The notes: generated from the sequence alone by a model not told the origin. Positions 31,690 through 42,838 are shown, counted from the first letter of the stretch. The stretch: DNA of 64,000 bases from Psococerastis gibbosa (GCA_963971405.1 OZ020486.1:5704001-5768000); one strand, 5' to 3'. A program made the numbers and translations.

Positions 31690-32725
31690 ATAAATAAGGG
31701 GTTTATGAGGACAGGAGGAACTCCACGTTTTCTACTGCACACAGCCAGACTCTAACTTGACTGGCGAAAGTTCTGGGCTTCATGTCAGGGTCAAAAAAGA
31801 AGGGCAGAGCGTTTAGCAACCTCGGAACCAAATAGTTCGGAGATTTCCGAAAGTTTTCCACCGCAGGAAAAGGCACCAGGAAACGCTCTGCTCTTCTTAG
31901 AGAATGTGCTATAGGGATACGGATAGGGAGATTTTCACATGATTTAAAATATAATTTAAGCAAATTGTAGATGTACAAGTGGCGAAGAGGAAGTAATTCG
32001 AATTCGGAGAATAAGAGCCATGAAGAGAAGAACCTGGGTTTTTTGGCTATGGTACGCAAAATGTACTTTTGAGTCACAAAAAGAGGCTGTAGGTGTCTCC
32101 CCATACCGAGATCCCATAAGCCACCCTTGATTCAAATAAGGAGCGGTAGAGGAGAAGCAGGGTTTCCTGAGGACAAACATTTCTGAGGAAAAATAATTGA
32201 CGAAGAAAAAGACGACCGGATTTGTTAAGCTCTTTTAAATGAGTGTGCCATTTGACATTTGAGTCGTGCCCAACACCAAGGTATTTGGCAAATTCAAGTT
32301 TACTTATTTCTGGGCAACCACCCACGCAATTTGGTAGCATACAGTCTGGAGTATGGCAACAAATTTTTAGACTCTTTACTTGTTCATCTCGGGTCAGATG
32401 AAACGGCAGAAAGCCAGTTTTTGAGATATTTATCGATAACCCATGAAATTGGAACCACGCATAAAGTTTTTGTAGGTCCTCAGTTGCCTGCCCCTCCACC
32501 TCCGCCCAAGAGTCCCCTGAGTACAGTAGAACCGTGTCATCCGCAAAGGCAACGACTCTACCTCCAAATTTGTGATCGCAGAGCTCATTCAAATAAATTA
32601 TAAAAAGAATTGGACCTAAAATTGAGCCCTGAGGGACAGAGCAAGCAATGGGCAGCCTATCGCTGAGTAAGCATTTTCCTATGCCGCGCGGGGTATTACA
32701 TATTCGCATGAAACCCCCATTCATA
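31690..32725 (-). mobile_element. 5'-truncated LINE with reverse-transcriptase domain, family F (AEBP2 intron)
   Basis: The minus strand encodes SVPQGSILGPILFIIYLNEL and then VVAFADDTVLLYSG; FADD is the catalytic aspartate motif of reverse transcriptase. Thumb-like sequence follows (KYLGVGHDSNVKWHTHLKEL, LLYRSLFESRVAYGISVWG). Near 32080-32100 the frame shifts and continues as KYILRTIAKKP... ending FLLSS-stop at about 31703. The element ends in an A/T-rich TTTATTTATTTTATTT tail. It resembles CR1/Jockey-group elements. The N-terminal endonuclease and most of the fingers are missing. Confidence 0.85.
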
Positions 32726-32759
32726 CTGCCTTCAACGATATATTAACTGATCGTGTCGG

Positions 32760-33376
32760 TTAAAAATTGCAGGCTGTGGAATTTTTTAACTTTATGCATG
32801 CACCGCTGAGAGTACCCTATTCCCGCATGTAAGCGACTTTCACATCCCCCTTATGTACCTAGCTGTGGCGAAACCGCTAGTCGAGAAGCAAAACCGGTTA
32901 TACAGTTGTAAAGAGCAAGAATAGTGGAAAGTAGCAAAGTGGTTTTAAATTTTTCTAATCTATTTTTTCCCCGCAAAAATTGCCCCCGAAAAACGCGTTT
33001 TTTTTTCGTCGAAAATTGATATTTTTTCGAGTTGCTGCACGTTTTTACTTTTTGAGTTATCCAGAAGCAGTCAGGTATGGCACAGATGGGAGACTTGGGG
33101 GGAAAGTTGGCCAAAGGTTCACCAAATACCGCTACGAAGCCATTTTGGCCGTAGTGGTTCTGGATTTTTTTTATCGGGTTTTCCGCAGTATAGGAAAACC
33201 AATGTATAAGGGTCGAAAATGGGAAAATTAGACTCTGATTTCGGAAAAAGGCCATTTTTTAATTTTTTATTTCATAAGAACCTTCTCCTGGCAATAACAA
33301 ACACAACAAAAAAAATAGTGAAATCGGTCCAGCTGTTCACGCGTGATGCCGTGACAAAGGGAAATAGGGATTCATG
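32760..33376 (+). repeat. Dispersed repeat H, longest copy (AEBP2 intron)
   Basis: It starts with GCAGGCTGTGGAATTTTTTA (shared with 9470) and runs through CCGCTACGAAGCCATTTTGG. It ends with CATAAGAACCTTCTCCTGGC, GAAATCGGTCCAGCTGTTCA, GCGTGATGCCGTGAC and AGGGATTCA. No protein is encoded. It lacks the GC-rich head of the other two copies. The shared 5' word suggests repeats H and L are parts of one element. Confidence 0.65.
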
Positions 33377-33414
33377 TGCAGCCCAGTCTGCCTTTGTGCT
33401 GCTGTTGTACTTAC

Positions 33415-33584
33415 CAGACCAAGGTTGCCGTCGATACCGTAACTTTTTGCCATTTCTTCGGATTAATTTTTGACCCCCAGAAATATCAAGTGCCTTCTTC
33501 ACGTCCGCCTGAAAGTGGCTGTTTACATGCCGTTGGAGAATACTCTGCGTGGAAAACGCTTGTCCGCATCCGTCCACAATACAT
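33415..33584 (-). CDS. jing: AEBP2/Jing homologue, third zinc finger exon
   Basis: After TTATTCGCAG the exon completes an Arg codon, then encodes CIVDGCGQAFSTQSILQRHV, NSHFQADVKKAL and KKLRYRRQPWS. The finger is C-x4-C ... H-x3-H. CIVDGCG-x-F-S-QRHVNSHF is nearly invariant in AEBP2 proteins. A basic stretch follows before the SUZ12-binding exon. It ends TCT G|GTAAGT. Confidence 0.93.
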
Positions 33585-33644
33585 CTGCGAATAAATATTA
33601 ACAATAAATAAATAAGAATTAACACTAATAACTAATGACGTAAA

Positions 33645-33670
33645 ATAATAATAATAATAATAATAATAAT
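33645..33670. repeat. (TAA)n microsatellite
   Basis: Nine consecutive AAT units in the AEBP2 intron. Confidence 0.85.
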
Positions 33671-33689
33671 TCGTGCATTCTTCAATATT

Positions 33690-33765
33690 TTTGAAATGAA
33701 ATAAAATGAAAAATTTATATTAGGCGAGCTATAGCCCCGAAGGGCTACTCTACCAGCTAACATAA
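33690..33765 (-). repeat. SINE-like 3' end with cTTCGg hairpin, copy 2 (AEBP2 intron)
   Basis: On the minus strand: TTAGCTGGTAGAGTAGCCC, TTCG, GGGCTATAGCTCGCC, then ATTTTATTTCATTTC. The hairpin AGCCC-TTCG-GGGCT (33733-33746) would be a perfect cUUCGg tetraloop in RNA. Confidence 0.65.
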
Positions 33766-34409
33766 TTTTTAACATTTCCAAATACATTGTAGACCCCTTA
33801 ACCTAAGGGGGGTACCTATATATATATATTTTTTTTTTCTTTTAAAAGATTAATCGCATACAAACAATTGAATGAATGTATCCGATTTATCTCTTCAGTC
33901 GCCTCTATAATTTAATAATATAATAATATTTATAGACTGCTTATAGTGCGTGATCGGTTCAAGTTGGTTGGCCTCGTCTTGTCCCCATGACGCCTGAGGA
34001 GGGCGTCGTGACCCCTCCTGGCGCCAAATATTGTCAAACTAAAAAATACTTTTTTCACTTCAATAAATTAAAAAAAAAAAAACAGAAGAAAGAGCAAAGG
34101 GGTAAAGTAGTATACATGCCATATGGCATAAGCATATTTTTACGTCATTGCCAATAATACCATCGCTTGAAAAATCTCGGAAAGAAATATTACGCGGAAG
34201 CACCATGTATTGGAAGATTCCTTAACGATACTTTTCAAACGATGGCAGGACCTGACCTAAATAAACATGTACTTCAATTGCCAGTACTATTGTACATACT
34301 TGAACAATTAATTTACTAATATGACTCAAATTAATTAAACTAACGAAATAACCTAGTTCTGACCGACTATATATGTATTTAGCCCCTCAGCAAACTCCTG
34401 ACCTATACC
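33766..34409. other. AEBP2 intron sequence without recognised element
   Basis: AT-rich; a short block near 33970-34020 (CCTGAGGAGGGCGTCGTGAC) is GC-rich but unassigned. Confidence 0.3.
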
Positions 34410-34735
34410 TCCTCGCGGTGAGGGGCGGGCAACGTCAACATTCAATGACGGCTAACACAGGCAGGTACCGAGTGGGGTTCGGTCAAAGACTCCGTAGAGT
34501 TAGGGCATGGGCACCCTCTTGTCCATGGGAGACGAAAAGCTCCCTAAAGGCGGACGAACTGGATCCTGGCAGCAGGTGACGGTCAACGGCATAGGATGCG
34601 GAAGGCAAGGGGAAACCACCGCATTATAGGCTCAAGTGGCATCCCAAGAACCAGCGACCATGTATAATTCGAGGCATCGAATCACATGTTGCTGCTAACC
34701 AGCCATCCGGCTGTGACTTGAAGAAGATATAATTT
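34410..34735 (+). mobile_element. Probable retroelement fragment (AEBP2 intron)
   Basis: GC-rich block in an AT-rich intron with GGAAGGCAAGGGGAAACCAC, GCATCCCAAGAACCAGCGAC and a terminal GACTTGAAGAAGATA. The GAAGAAG ending is shared with the confirmed LINE tails here. No domain is recognised, so the class is a guess. Confidence 0.4.
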
Positions 34736-34902
34736 ACATTGCGCCAATGTTTACCTTATGCTCTCAGTCTACGACTAGTATTGCATTTTCTAAGCCGATT
34801 GATAAGCCGAGGACTTACTTTAACCTGTGATTTGTACAATAGTGGTATTTCTTTATCAAGTTACCCCCTCCGCCTATAAGCTAAATATTGATTGTCACCT
34901 AC

Positions 34903-35042
34903 CTGTAAGGTTTGCTGCCTGCATGTGTCAAGACGTGCCTCTCCAGCCAGGTACGGGAGCAGGATTTCTGGCCGAACACCTTGCAGCCTACCCACAGACA
35001 GACGAACTTCTCACCGCAGCCTTGCGCAAGCACGTGTGCATT
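34903..35042 (-). CDS. jing: AEBP2/Jing homologue, first/second zinc finger exon
   Basis: After TTTTTCCCCATAG the exon encodes [20 protein letters not shown], then [20 protein letters not shown] and AGSKPY(R). The first residues supply the second His of finger 1; finger 2 is C-x4-C ... H-x3-H with the AEBP2-specific CSRxWLERHVL-H-G-KP. Phase 0 in, phase 2 out; donor AG|GTAGGT. Confidence 0.93.
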
Positions 35043-35214
35043 CTATGGGGAAAAACAACAAAAATTAGACAACTACAACAGAACCATTCGGTCACAAGTC
35101 TAGTTTATAAACAAGCATAAACACAAGTAACATATATTTCCAAATATGCGTATTCAAGTGATCTCGCCGATTCAACAAACTGCTCTAGTATCACTATAGC
35201 GAGAGAGAGAGTAG

Positions 35215-35420
35215 AGCTTGGCAAAAACCTGTCAGAATGAGCAAACACATGCTGGTCTGATGGGAGTTAGCAATTGTGTAAGGCGGTTGTTGGCTGTCTA
35301 CGCTGTGGAACGGATACCTGGACCTTTGCGAAGCAAAAATTCAGCCACCTTAGCTAAAAAAGGCTTAACCAAAAAAGGGACAATTTTCCTCAAGATCGCC
35401 CAACCTTTGGTAATGAAATA
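35215..35420 (+). repeat. Dispersed repeat K, copy 3 (AEBP2 intron)
   Basis: AAAAACCTGTCAGAATGAGC and TGGTCTGATGGGAGTT match copy 1 at 6465-6510 in order and spacing. Confidence 0.5.
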
Positions 35421-36449
35421 GGTCTTGAGGAACAGATATTAGTTGTGATACTCTCACTAACAACCCAAGTGCATACGTTGAAGCCAAAATCATTAGAAAA
35501 AAAAATCACTGAACATTATTTTATGTTTTTATGCCAGTTTATGAACTAAGCTTGCGGGGGCTGGTTACTACACAAGGAAGAATACTTGATTAAAAAACTC
35601 ATATTTTTTTTAAATTGGGTGTAAATCTAAATATTGTAGATGTAGTTAGATAAGTTGAATTCTGCTTCTATTGTAGACTTTTAAGGCAGAAATTTCGAAA
35701 TATTTTGTATGCAAAGAAAAGCCTGGTCAACTAGACAAAATGAATTACTTCATCGATCCACAGCCTCAAATAATTTATATTAGTCAGATGAACAACTCAC
35801 TGAATTTAAATTTTCTCATCTAAAAAATATTAATTCTCTAAAAACACGATGAAGTGTATTAAACAGATGATCAGCAATTTAGTCGGGTAAATAAGCAGGG
35901 TCGGGTGCTTTTTGAGAAAGCTTGCCTTTTTTTATGAATTTTTCACACGACCACTTGTTGACCTTTGTAGCTGTGAAACGAGGAATTAATTTCGACAAAT
36001 TGACACGACTATTCTCTGGTTTACCAAAAATGTTCAAATCTCTGCCTTATTGTTCAATAACTGTATCTAAAACAGTCAATTTTACTAATGAGGCTGAAAG
36101 ATTTAAAAATTTCACGTAATGGAATATATAATACCTGAAAATTGAAGTTAACAAAATTAAAAAAAAGTGGAGAAACCGACAAAATTGATTTTCACCATCA
36201 AATTTGCGGATCGCTCTAGAACGAGCTGCACAACTTCCAAACAAACTGCTACAGTTAACTTAAAGTTAATGGCAACCGCTAAAATACCAATAACCTTAAA
36301 TTAGCAATAACAAAATGGTTGAACAAGTTAATGACCCCGCCCAGACACTGTACCATTGAATATATTATAATCCTGATAGAATACTCAACGAAAATAAATA
36401 CTTTACTGCCAAAAAGAAATCGCAACAAAAGAAAGAGCATATATATAAC
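35421..36449. other. AEBP2 intron sequence without recognised element
   Basis: AT-rich, no open frame with a motif, no repeat assigned. Confidence 0.3.
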
Positions 36450-36731
36450 AAGCGGGGCTTGGAACCGTGGGCGGCAGCTCGCCCCTTCGGGGCCTCGCAT
36501 TAACGTGGTTCCAATGGGCATTACGCAGCTCGCCCCTTCGGGGCTCGCATGACACGTGAGAAAACGGAACAACCCAACGATTATCAACTTCAATTTTCCG
36601 CGCAATTTTTTTTTTTTTTTTTTGTCATAAGAACCTTCTCCTGACAATAACAAACACAACAATAAAAATAATAGTGAAATCGGTCCAGCTGTTCACGCGT
36701 AATGCCGTGACATAGGGATATAAGGATTCAT
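36450..36731 (+). repeat. Dispersed repeat H, copy 3 with two TTCG hairpins (AEBP2 intron)
   Basis: It carries two GCCCCTTCGGGGC hairpins (36481-36493 and 36532-36544), then CATAAGAACCTTCTCCTGAC, GAAATCGGTCCAGCTGTTCA, GCGTAATGCCGTGAC and GGATTCA. It is co-linear with 30880-31113. Confidence 0.72.
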
Positions 36732-36845
36732 TTAAAAACATATTATTTAAAAAGTCAGCTATTCTATTTGGATTTATATTCAACGACCTTACCTTACCCT
36801 GTGATCTCGTATATAGACATCCACTCAGCGTGATTTACAAGCTCG

Positions 36846-36859
36846 GTTACCATGGCAAC
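36846..36859. promoter_or_regulatory. Perfect palindromic RFX X-box motif (AEBP2 intron)
   Basis: GTTACCATGGCAAC is a full X-box (RYYNYY-N2-RRNRAC) and a near-perfect palindrome. X-boxes recruit RFX factors in ciliogenesis and neuronal genes. It lies in the large intron between the PRC2-gene exons at 40040 and 35042. Confidence 0.35.
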
Positions 36860-37039
36860 GAAAACACCATAATTTTCGACGCTTTGGTACTTTTACAGCG
36901 GGCACAGCGTAGTCGTTTTACCAAAGCGACAAATATAGTACATTAAAACATAAACGATTGACGTCAGTGTGACACATCAGCATACTTCACATGTTCTCAC
37001 GATTGCGTTGATATTCGCTCATATTATTGCATACAGTAG

Positions 37040-37090
37040 AGGAACAGCTGATAGGTTGTGGGTTCGAATCCCACACTTGCTACATTGTCC
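37040..37090 (+). other. tRNA T-arm-like/B-box sequence (SINE or tRNA remnant)
   Basis: TTGTGGGTTCGAATCCCACA forms a T-stem and loop with a good pol III B-box (GGTTCGAATCC). I see no A-box, acceptor pairing or anticodon arm, so this is not an intact tRNA gene. Confidence 0.4.
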
Positions 37091-38649
37091 GAACTCCGAA
37101 AGATTACTGGCTTAGTAAGAGAACTAAGTCATTATTTGTTCATACCGACAACTACAGTACAATGTGAGCGAAAGTTTAAATTTACTTAACCTGAAATTGA
37201 CGAAATGTATGTTGAGTGAGCCAAAATTCAAAATAATGCTAGAATTAATGGGTTTTCTCTTTGCTCTATGCAGCCAGCAAGGATCGTAAACTTTCTGTAG
37301 CATATGCGTAAAAGAAGTAAGAGATAATAGAATCCAGAATGCTACTTTTTTATTTTTTAGTTTTAGTTTAACTACAGTAAACGGGGGCCCAGCACAGGCT
37401 CGCCCTAAAGGGTCCCCTCCTACTGATATTGTACTCCTAACATCATTGTAAAACTAAAATTTGAAGGAAATAAATTTATTTTTTACTTTTTTTATAATAC
37501 CACTAGACCATATACACAGACGATATAAAGTATATATATATATATTTAGTTTTTTATATTTATATTTATAACTTCGATAATTTATTGTTTCCTCTGGCTC
37601 TCTCCTTAAAAAAATTTGCCATGTCTGGTCTAGAAAGTGTCTAGTGTAGTATTTCCGAAGGAGAACTTCAACACTCTGACAAAAGATTTATAGAATAGAA
37701 TAGAAAACCGTATATTTCTCAACAAAATGAACATGTGAACGTGAAATAACCTGTGCCCCCTCAAGCCGAGGCAGATAGCATTCAGTGGCTATGTCATCTG
37801 AATCCGAACCCATGGTACCCGAGTTTGCAAACAACGCCGAGAGGAGCTTTGAAGCTTTCTCCTCTGTCGTAGTGACAACACTTAGGACAGAAGAAAACAT
37901 AGCCATGTATAGTACAGTGCATAATAATGTAACCGACAGTATGTACTAGTAAACACAATCGAGTTAAAGTGGAATCGTGACGTAACCGGACGCATAGGTG
38001 TACCATCTCAAATCAAAAAGTTAAACAAGTAGAAGTAGACAAAATGTGAGTCGAAGTCACCATGTCAAGTCAAAAACAAATAGCAATCGTTTCGTCGGGT
38101 TTCGCTTATGATAGCAGAATGACACATTTAAATCCACTTCCAATTAACTATCACTAGAAACTCATAGTGCGTCACAAAAACAGAAGAAAGTAAGAAACGC
38201 ACAAGACCAAAGTAATCTCAATGAAAAACATCACAAAAAAATGGTCAAAGTCAATAACCAAACGCCTTGCACCCGTAAAAAACCTTAAAAGACAAGGCTT
38301 CACCATTATTGATGCAAATCAGATATAATACTACTAATGCACATATCACACCCGAGGCAAATGGAGATGATTTTTATGGTGATGATGATAAGTAATACTA
38401 TGGACTGCGAATTCGCCATACAAGACTGACCCATGGCCATTTAATGTCGGGCTCCTCTACGCATCCACTGCAGTACCAACCTTACAGTAGAATACATCCA
38501 TCTTTACTGCCCTATATATGCTCTACCTAGGCGCAACGTACCTCAACGTCACACGCTACCCTGTTTTCTCGGCAATAGTCTCACCGCTGTGGACTCCAAA
38601 ATCTATAAACTTAGATGCACAATTATTAATCATTAAACAAACAACCTAA
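37091..38649. other. AEBP2 intron sequence without recognised element
   Basis: No exon candidate with AEBP2 similarity is seen. Around 37385-37420 the words GGCTCGCCCTAAAGGGTCC weakly recall the TTCG-hairpin SINE tail. Confidence 0.3.
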
Positions 38650-38708
38650 CAACCAGTTCTTCATCCATGACCTCAAACAACCAGTTCTTCATCCATGACC
38701 TCAAACAG
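38650..38708 (+). repeat. Exact 29-base tandem duplication
   Basis: The unit AACCAGTTCTTCATCCATGA plus CCTCAAACA is present twice in direct succession with no differences, which implies a recent slippage or repair event. Confidence 0.75.
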
Positions 38709-40039
38709 AAGCCATTGCCAAACTGTTTTCGACGTTCCTGCGCAACCTCGTCTAGTGCTGCACTTCTGATAGCAAACCGCCATCAACAAAACTTACCACA
38801 ATCCCCCACCTAACGGCGAAAAATATCCTTTGCCTTATATACTAGATGATAATTTAATTAAAAACCTAGGCGACAATAGTAGTTGAAAATATCTCTACAT
38901 GTATTGCCTTAACGGGATTCATACTTTAGGATTCGCAGCCAGCATTTGTCAGCAATTCTAACCCCTAAACAACAAAGCCTGCCCTATAAGATTATAGAAG
39001 AAGCATTGCGAGAGACATCGCAGGACTTGGGGAATATCTTAACGTCAGACTAATGATGGATTGTATTCGAAACAGTTTACGTTATTTAACTTATCTTTAC
39101 TGCGGGCCACAGTTACTATTTCCCAAGAAAGCCTAAGAATTAAAACTTCAAAACAACAACAAAAAATACCAAAATTATCAAAAGTAACCCAACAATTTCA
39201 GAAATTTGCAAATTGTACAAGAATCCTAAGGCGAACGAAATTTACCGAATTTTCGAATTCATGGAAAATCATAACAAAAATGAAAAAGACCTTATAATAG
39301 GGTGTATCAGGTGTATGAAATAGTCCTCTACCAATCGAGTGGACCAAATCTTTATAAATTATATACATAACTCAAATAAAAAATATGAAACCACCTATTT
39401 TAGGGTGGCCAATGTGTACGGCCAGCTTCCTGTTTATCTCCAATACTCCGCACTTCCCAACAATTAAATTATCTGTCCATTCACCTTAGCTCACAAAACC
39501 AAACAACATACCCAACTCCTTATAAAAAGCACTAAAAGACTTTTTATTGGTACTAACCACTTAGGGCCACACACCAAGTCTCACTAAAGGTTCCAACACT
39601 GATATGAGCCCAGAGGTAGGCTCATACTGCCGTAGGACTTTTAGTTCAGGAAAACAATGCACACTTTGATATATGCAAGCTTACCTGCAGGAAATGTTTA
39701 CCCGCTAGAACGTTTACTGAGACTTAAGTCCCGTTTATATGGCGTCTGCGGGAGCGGGTCTGGCGTAAAATACACATAAGAAAAGCTTCCAGTTTGTTTA
39801 TTTACATAGAACGTAGTCTCTTTCTAAGATAAGTCTCACAAGATTTATAAGGAAACACTGCTCAATATAAACACGGAGTGACAAGCTTATTCTGTATTAA
39901 TTTTACGCCAAACCTGCTCCTGCAACCGCCTCCAATAAACGGGCCCATTGAAAGAACGGCCCTAACATCTGTACAGTTCCCAAACTACAAAACCACACGA
40001 CGCCACCCAAACACATCGCCACAGAACTGACTTCATTAC
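38709..40039. other. AEBP2 intron sequence without recognised element
   Basis: No exon, repeat or RNA gene assigned. Confidence 0.3.
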
Positions 40040-40309
40040 CTGTAAATGGTCGACGAGTGGCCCGGTCGAGTCGCAGACGCGTGAACACGATTTCCAGCGG
40101 CAGGCGTACTGTTGGCTAGTGGACGTCGTCGGCAGCGACTTGTCCTTCTCCTCGACGACCGGAAATCGGATGGTGATGGGCGTCGACAGGATGGGTAGCG
40201 GTTCGGCGGCCGGCTCGTCTTGAGGTGTTGGAGTCACGCAGTCGTCGCGCTCGCATGACTCCTCAGTCTTCTGTTTTGTCTTTGCCGCCTCGGTATCGGA
40301 CTCCTTTGA
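40040..40309 (-). CDS. jing: AEBP2/Jing homologue, start of first zinc finger
   Basis: A 270-base exon, phase 0 at both ends, after CATTTTCAG. It begins SKESDTEAAKTKQKTEESCE, continues through an acidic/Pro stretch and ends YACRWKSCSRVCDSTGPLVD-HLQ. CRWKSC supplies C-x4-C of finger 1 and H of HLQ the first His; the next exon supplies the second His (HLQNAH). The donor is CAG|GTAATG. Confidence 0.9.
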
Positions 40310-40527
40310 CTGAAAATGCAATGGATTTGCCGTTAAAATGTTGCACTCGAGTTCTCGAGGTGAAGGGCCAATTGGATGGGTCCTCCGATAACACATTACG
40401 GACTTCTTTATATCAAATTCCAAGGTCTTTATGCTAGGGGACGTCCATACGCGTAAGTACAAATTATGACCTGAAGCAATATCTTACTTAACCTACTTAG
40501 TGCTCAAACGAACAGAATTCAAACTTA

Positions 40528-40770
40528 AACCCGGCACACACGGACGATTCGAACGCCAGTGATCCGCTGAGAAATTTGTCATGGGAGCAAAGGGGCTGCT
40601 GGAAAAGCCTCGGTTCTACTTCAGCAGATTTCTGTCGCTGGATTGTCGCAGGTGCACGGGTTCCCCTCGACACACAGGCGACCTAGAAATCTTCTAGACT
40701 GCATTTTGCTCCTAAGACAAATGTCTCAGCGGATCACTGGCGTTCGAATCGTCCTTGTGCGCCGGGTCTA
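40528..40770. mobile_element. MITE with ~55-bp terminal inverted repeats (AEBP2 intron)
   Basis: ACCCGGCACACACGGACGAT, then TCGAACGCCAGTGATCCGCT, is mirrored by AGCGGATCACTGGCGTTCGA and ATCGTCCTTGTGCGCCGGGT. The ~140-base centre has no coding content. Flanks CTTAA and CTAAG suggest a short AT-rich target duplication but this is not clean. Confidence 0.8.
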
Positions 40771-41259
40771 AGGGAAAACTTTGGTGCAAACTTATTGATA
40801 GGTTGTGGCAGGACAAGAAGATTCTATGACCCCAGTGCTACATTGAGGACAACAGGATGTGGTCTAACAATTAGTCGTTATTTTGTCATACATACATACA
40901 TACTTCTAACTCCTCATCCCCCTCGTGTGACACCAGGCTAATTTGCATATCCTCGTCGACCAGCATGAATTAAGTTGTATCACTAATTAGAACCTACATC
41001 GGTCCACAGACAGGCGGCAATGGAAAGTGCATGAAATAGGCTAATAACGGTCCGCACTTTACCATCATAAAGCTAGATATATGACAGCTCTCCGCAAGTC
41101 ACCATCCCTGTGATTTTCAAGAATGTTATATAGCGTCGACTCCGATCAGCAGTTTCGTATCAATCTTAGAGATACCCATCTAAATAAAAAAAAATCGCTG
41201 AACGCTTCAACAACCAACAACGCCAATATTTAAATTTAATATTATAATTGTCAACGGCG

Positions 41260-41505
41260 GAGGAGGCAGATGAACAAGGGACAAGCCCCCCTCTACCTTG
41301 AGGGAAGGGAATTGACCCAAAGGTTAAGGGAGATACAGATAAGCCCAGCGTAGGTAGAGCGCTGAGACGGAAACCATCTCGTCATTGACGCTAGACCAAT
41401 CTCCTGCACAGTGGTGCAACTGATTCATAGCACAAGCCTCGGATACAGATGAGAAATGGGCCCGGGGCGCACGCGGCATTAAGAGGGAAGAAGAAGATTA
41501 TTATT
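41260..41505 (+). mobile_element. Probable retroelement fragment (AEBP2 intron)
   Basis: A GC-rich block (GGCGGAGGAGGCAGATGAAC through GGGCCCGGGGCGCACGCGGC) ends in AGGGAAGAAGAAGATTATTA. The GAAGAAGAAG end is like those of the LINE tails elsewhere. No domain seen. Confidence 0.4.
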
Positions 41506-41671
41506 GTCTACATCCTTTCCGTCGGCCGAGCTTTAAGACAACCATTCACGAGAAACTTATTGAATGGTGTCATAGTCTCCGTGGGCTTCTGCAGGAGCAG
41601 CTGCGAAGCAATAGTGTAGACTTCCTTCTTTAGATTGCCATCTCTAGAATTACCAACACTCAACAACTCAC

Positions 41672-41930
41672 CTTTCCATCGAGCCGAGCTTTAAGAGAGC
41701 TCTCCACAAAATTCCGTTGCTTGTGATTCTCGAGAATCTTACTGAACAGTGTCATCCCCGCAGGCTTCTGCAGGAGTAGTTGCGAAGCAATATTATAGTC
41801 ATCCTTCTTAATATTAGTATCGCATGGCGCAGTCTCACAGGGTTTCTTCGCGTCCGGCTCCCAGCAGAACGGCTCCTTCTTCTGGTAATTATAGTCTCTT
41901 TTGATTCCGACGAGGGGCTTGATTTGAGTC
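41672..41930 (-). CDS. jing: AEBP2/Jing homologue, internal exon
   Basis: A 259-base exon after CTTTTTCCAG; its first base completes the Lys codon of EYF-K. It encodes TQIKPLVGIKRDYNYQKKEP, then FSKILENHKQRNFVESSLKA and RLDGK. I know no domain for this segment; it is an N-terminal extension relative to vertebrate AEBP2. The donor is AAG|GTGAGT. Confidence 0.85.
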
Positions 41931-42094
41931 CTGGAAAAAGAAAGCATGTTTTATTGCTTACATTCCATCAGCGACTACTGCCCATCTTTAGGCCGGTAAA
42001 GCGTAACCTTTACTAAGCCTCGGCGTTTTAAACAAGTGTCGTGATAGAACAACGACTTTGTACTTGTACTGACAAAAGCTCAAGGAATTCTATA

Positions 42095-42310
42095 GGGTCC
42101 TAACATCGTAAACAGAACGGGAATGAAGGGCAGAACCAGAAGGCTATATGATGTATATTCTGATAAATAAAGACCACGGAACTGAAGGAGGGACGAGAGT
42201 ACGGTCTGTAGAAGACGTCAGTGGCATATCGACTTACTAAAGGATGACTGGGGAGAGCTGGTGCGAAAAGCCAAAGTTCACCTAGAGCGCCGGATCAAGA
42301 ATACATAGTG
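42095..42310 (+). mobile_element. Possible LINE C-terminal fragment (AEBP2 intron)
   Basis: A broken frame gives DLLKDDWGELVRKAKVHLER and a TAG stop. The W-x(n)-R-K pattern before the stop is like that of other LINE polyprotein ends here, but GRPR is not visible. Confidence 0.35.
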
Positions 42311-42838
42311 TGTTAATCCTTCAAAGAACCCTATATACCTAAAGGACATAAAGGTTTTTTTCATGTTTTTCACATCATGAACCTTTTAAGAAAGATATTT
42401 CAATCTTACAAAGTAGGTAACTAGGTTTTTGCGACATGCTCCCTGTGCCGTAGGTATACGAGTATTCTTTATGTTGAAAACCAGAGTCTTTTGTAATAAT
42501 TGGACATTGGACAAATAAACTATGCCTAGGCACAGGAATGGACTTTCCTCCAGCCAGATTTTTTTTTTAACATTCTGGTGTCTTCATTGAGCAATCTGAG
42601 CTGCGGCCAATAGATAGGTATTCTTTGGACCAATCATAGCACGCCTTGCTGGCACAACGCTATTTGCTATTTGAAGTGTCCGAGGCGTCGAAGAAGTCAT
42701 CAGAAATTCAAGAAAAAGTCTTTGGCGGAAGCGAAATGTCCCATCCTGTGTAGAATTCTCTCTATTTGAGTGTAACTTTGCTATAGAGATCACTAAGATA
42801 AAAACGACAGTATTATCTAATATTGTATCATATCTTAC

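Noticed and set aside
31690-32725. A domesticated reverse transcriptase gene
   Set aside because: The domain is 5'-truncated, frameshifted and ends in a simple-repeat tail, as expected for a dead LINE copy in an intron.
37040-37090. tRNA gene
   Set aside because: Only the T-arm/B-box is present; no A-box, anticodon arm or acceptor stem could be paired.
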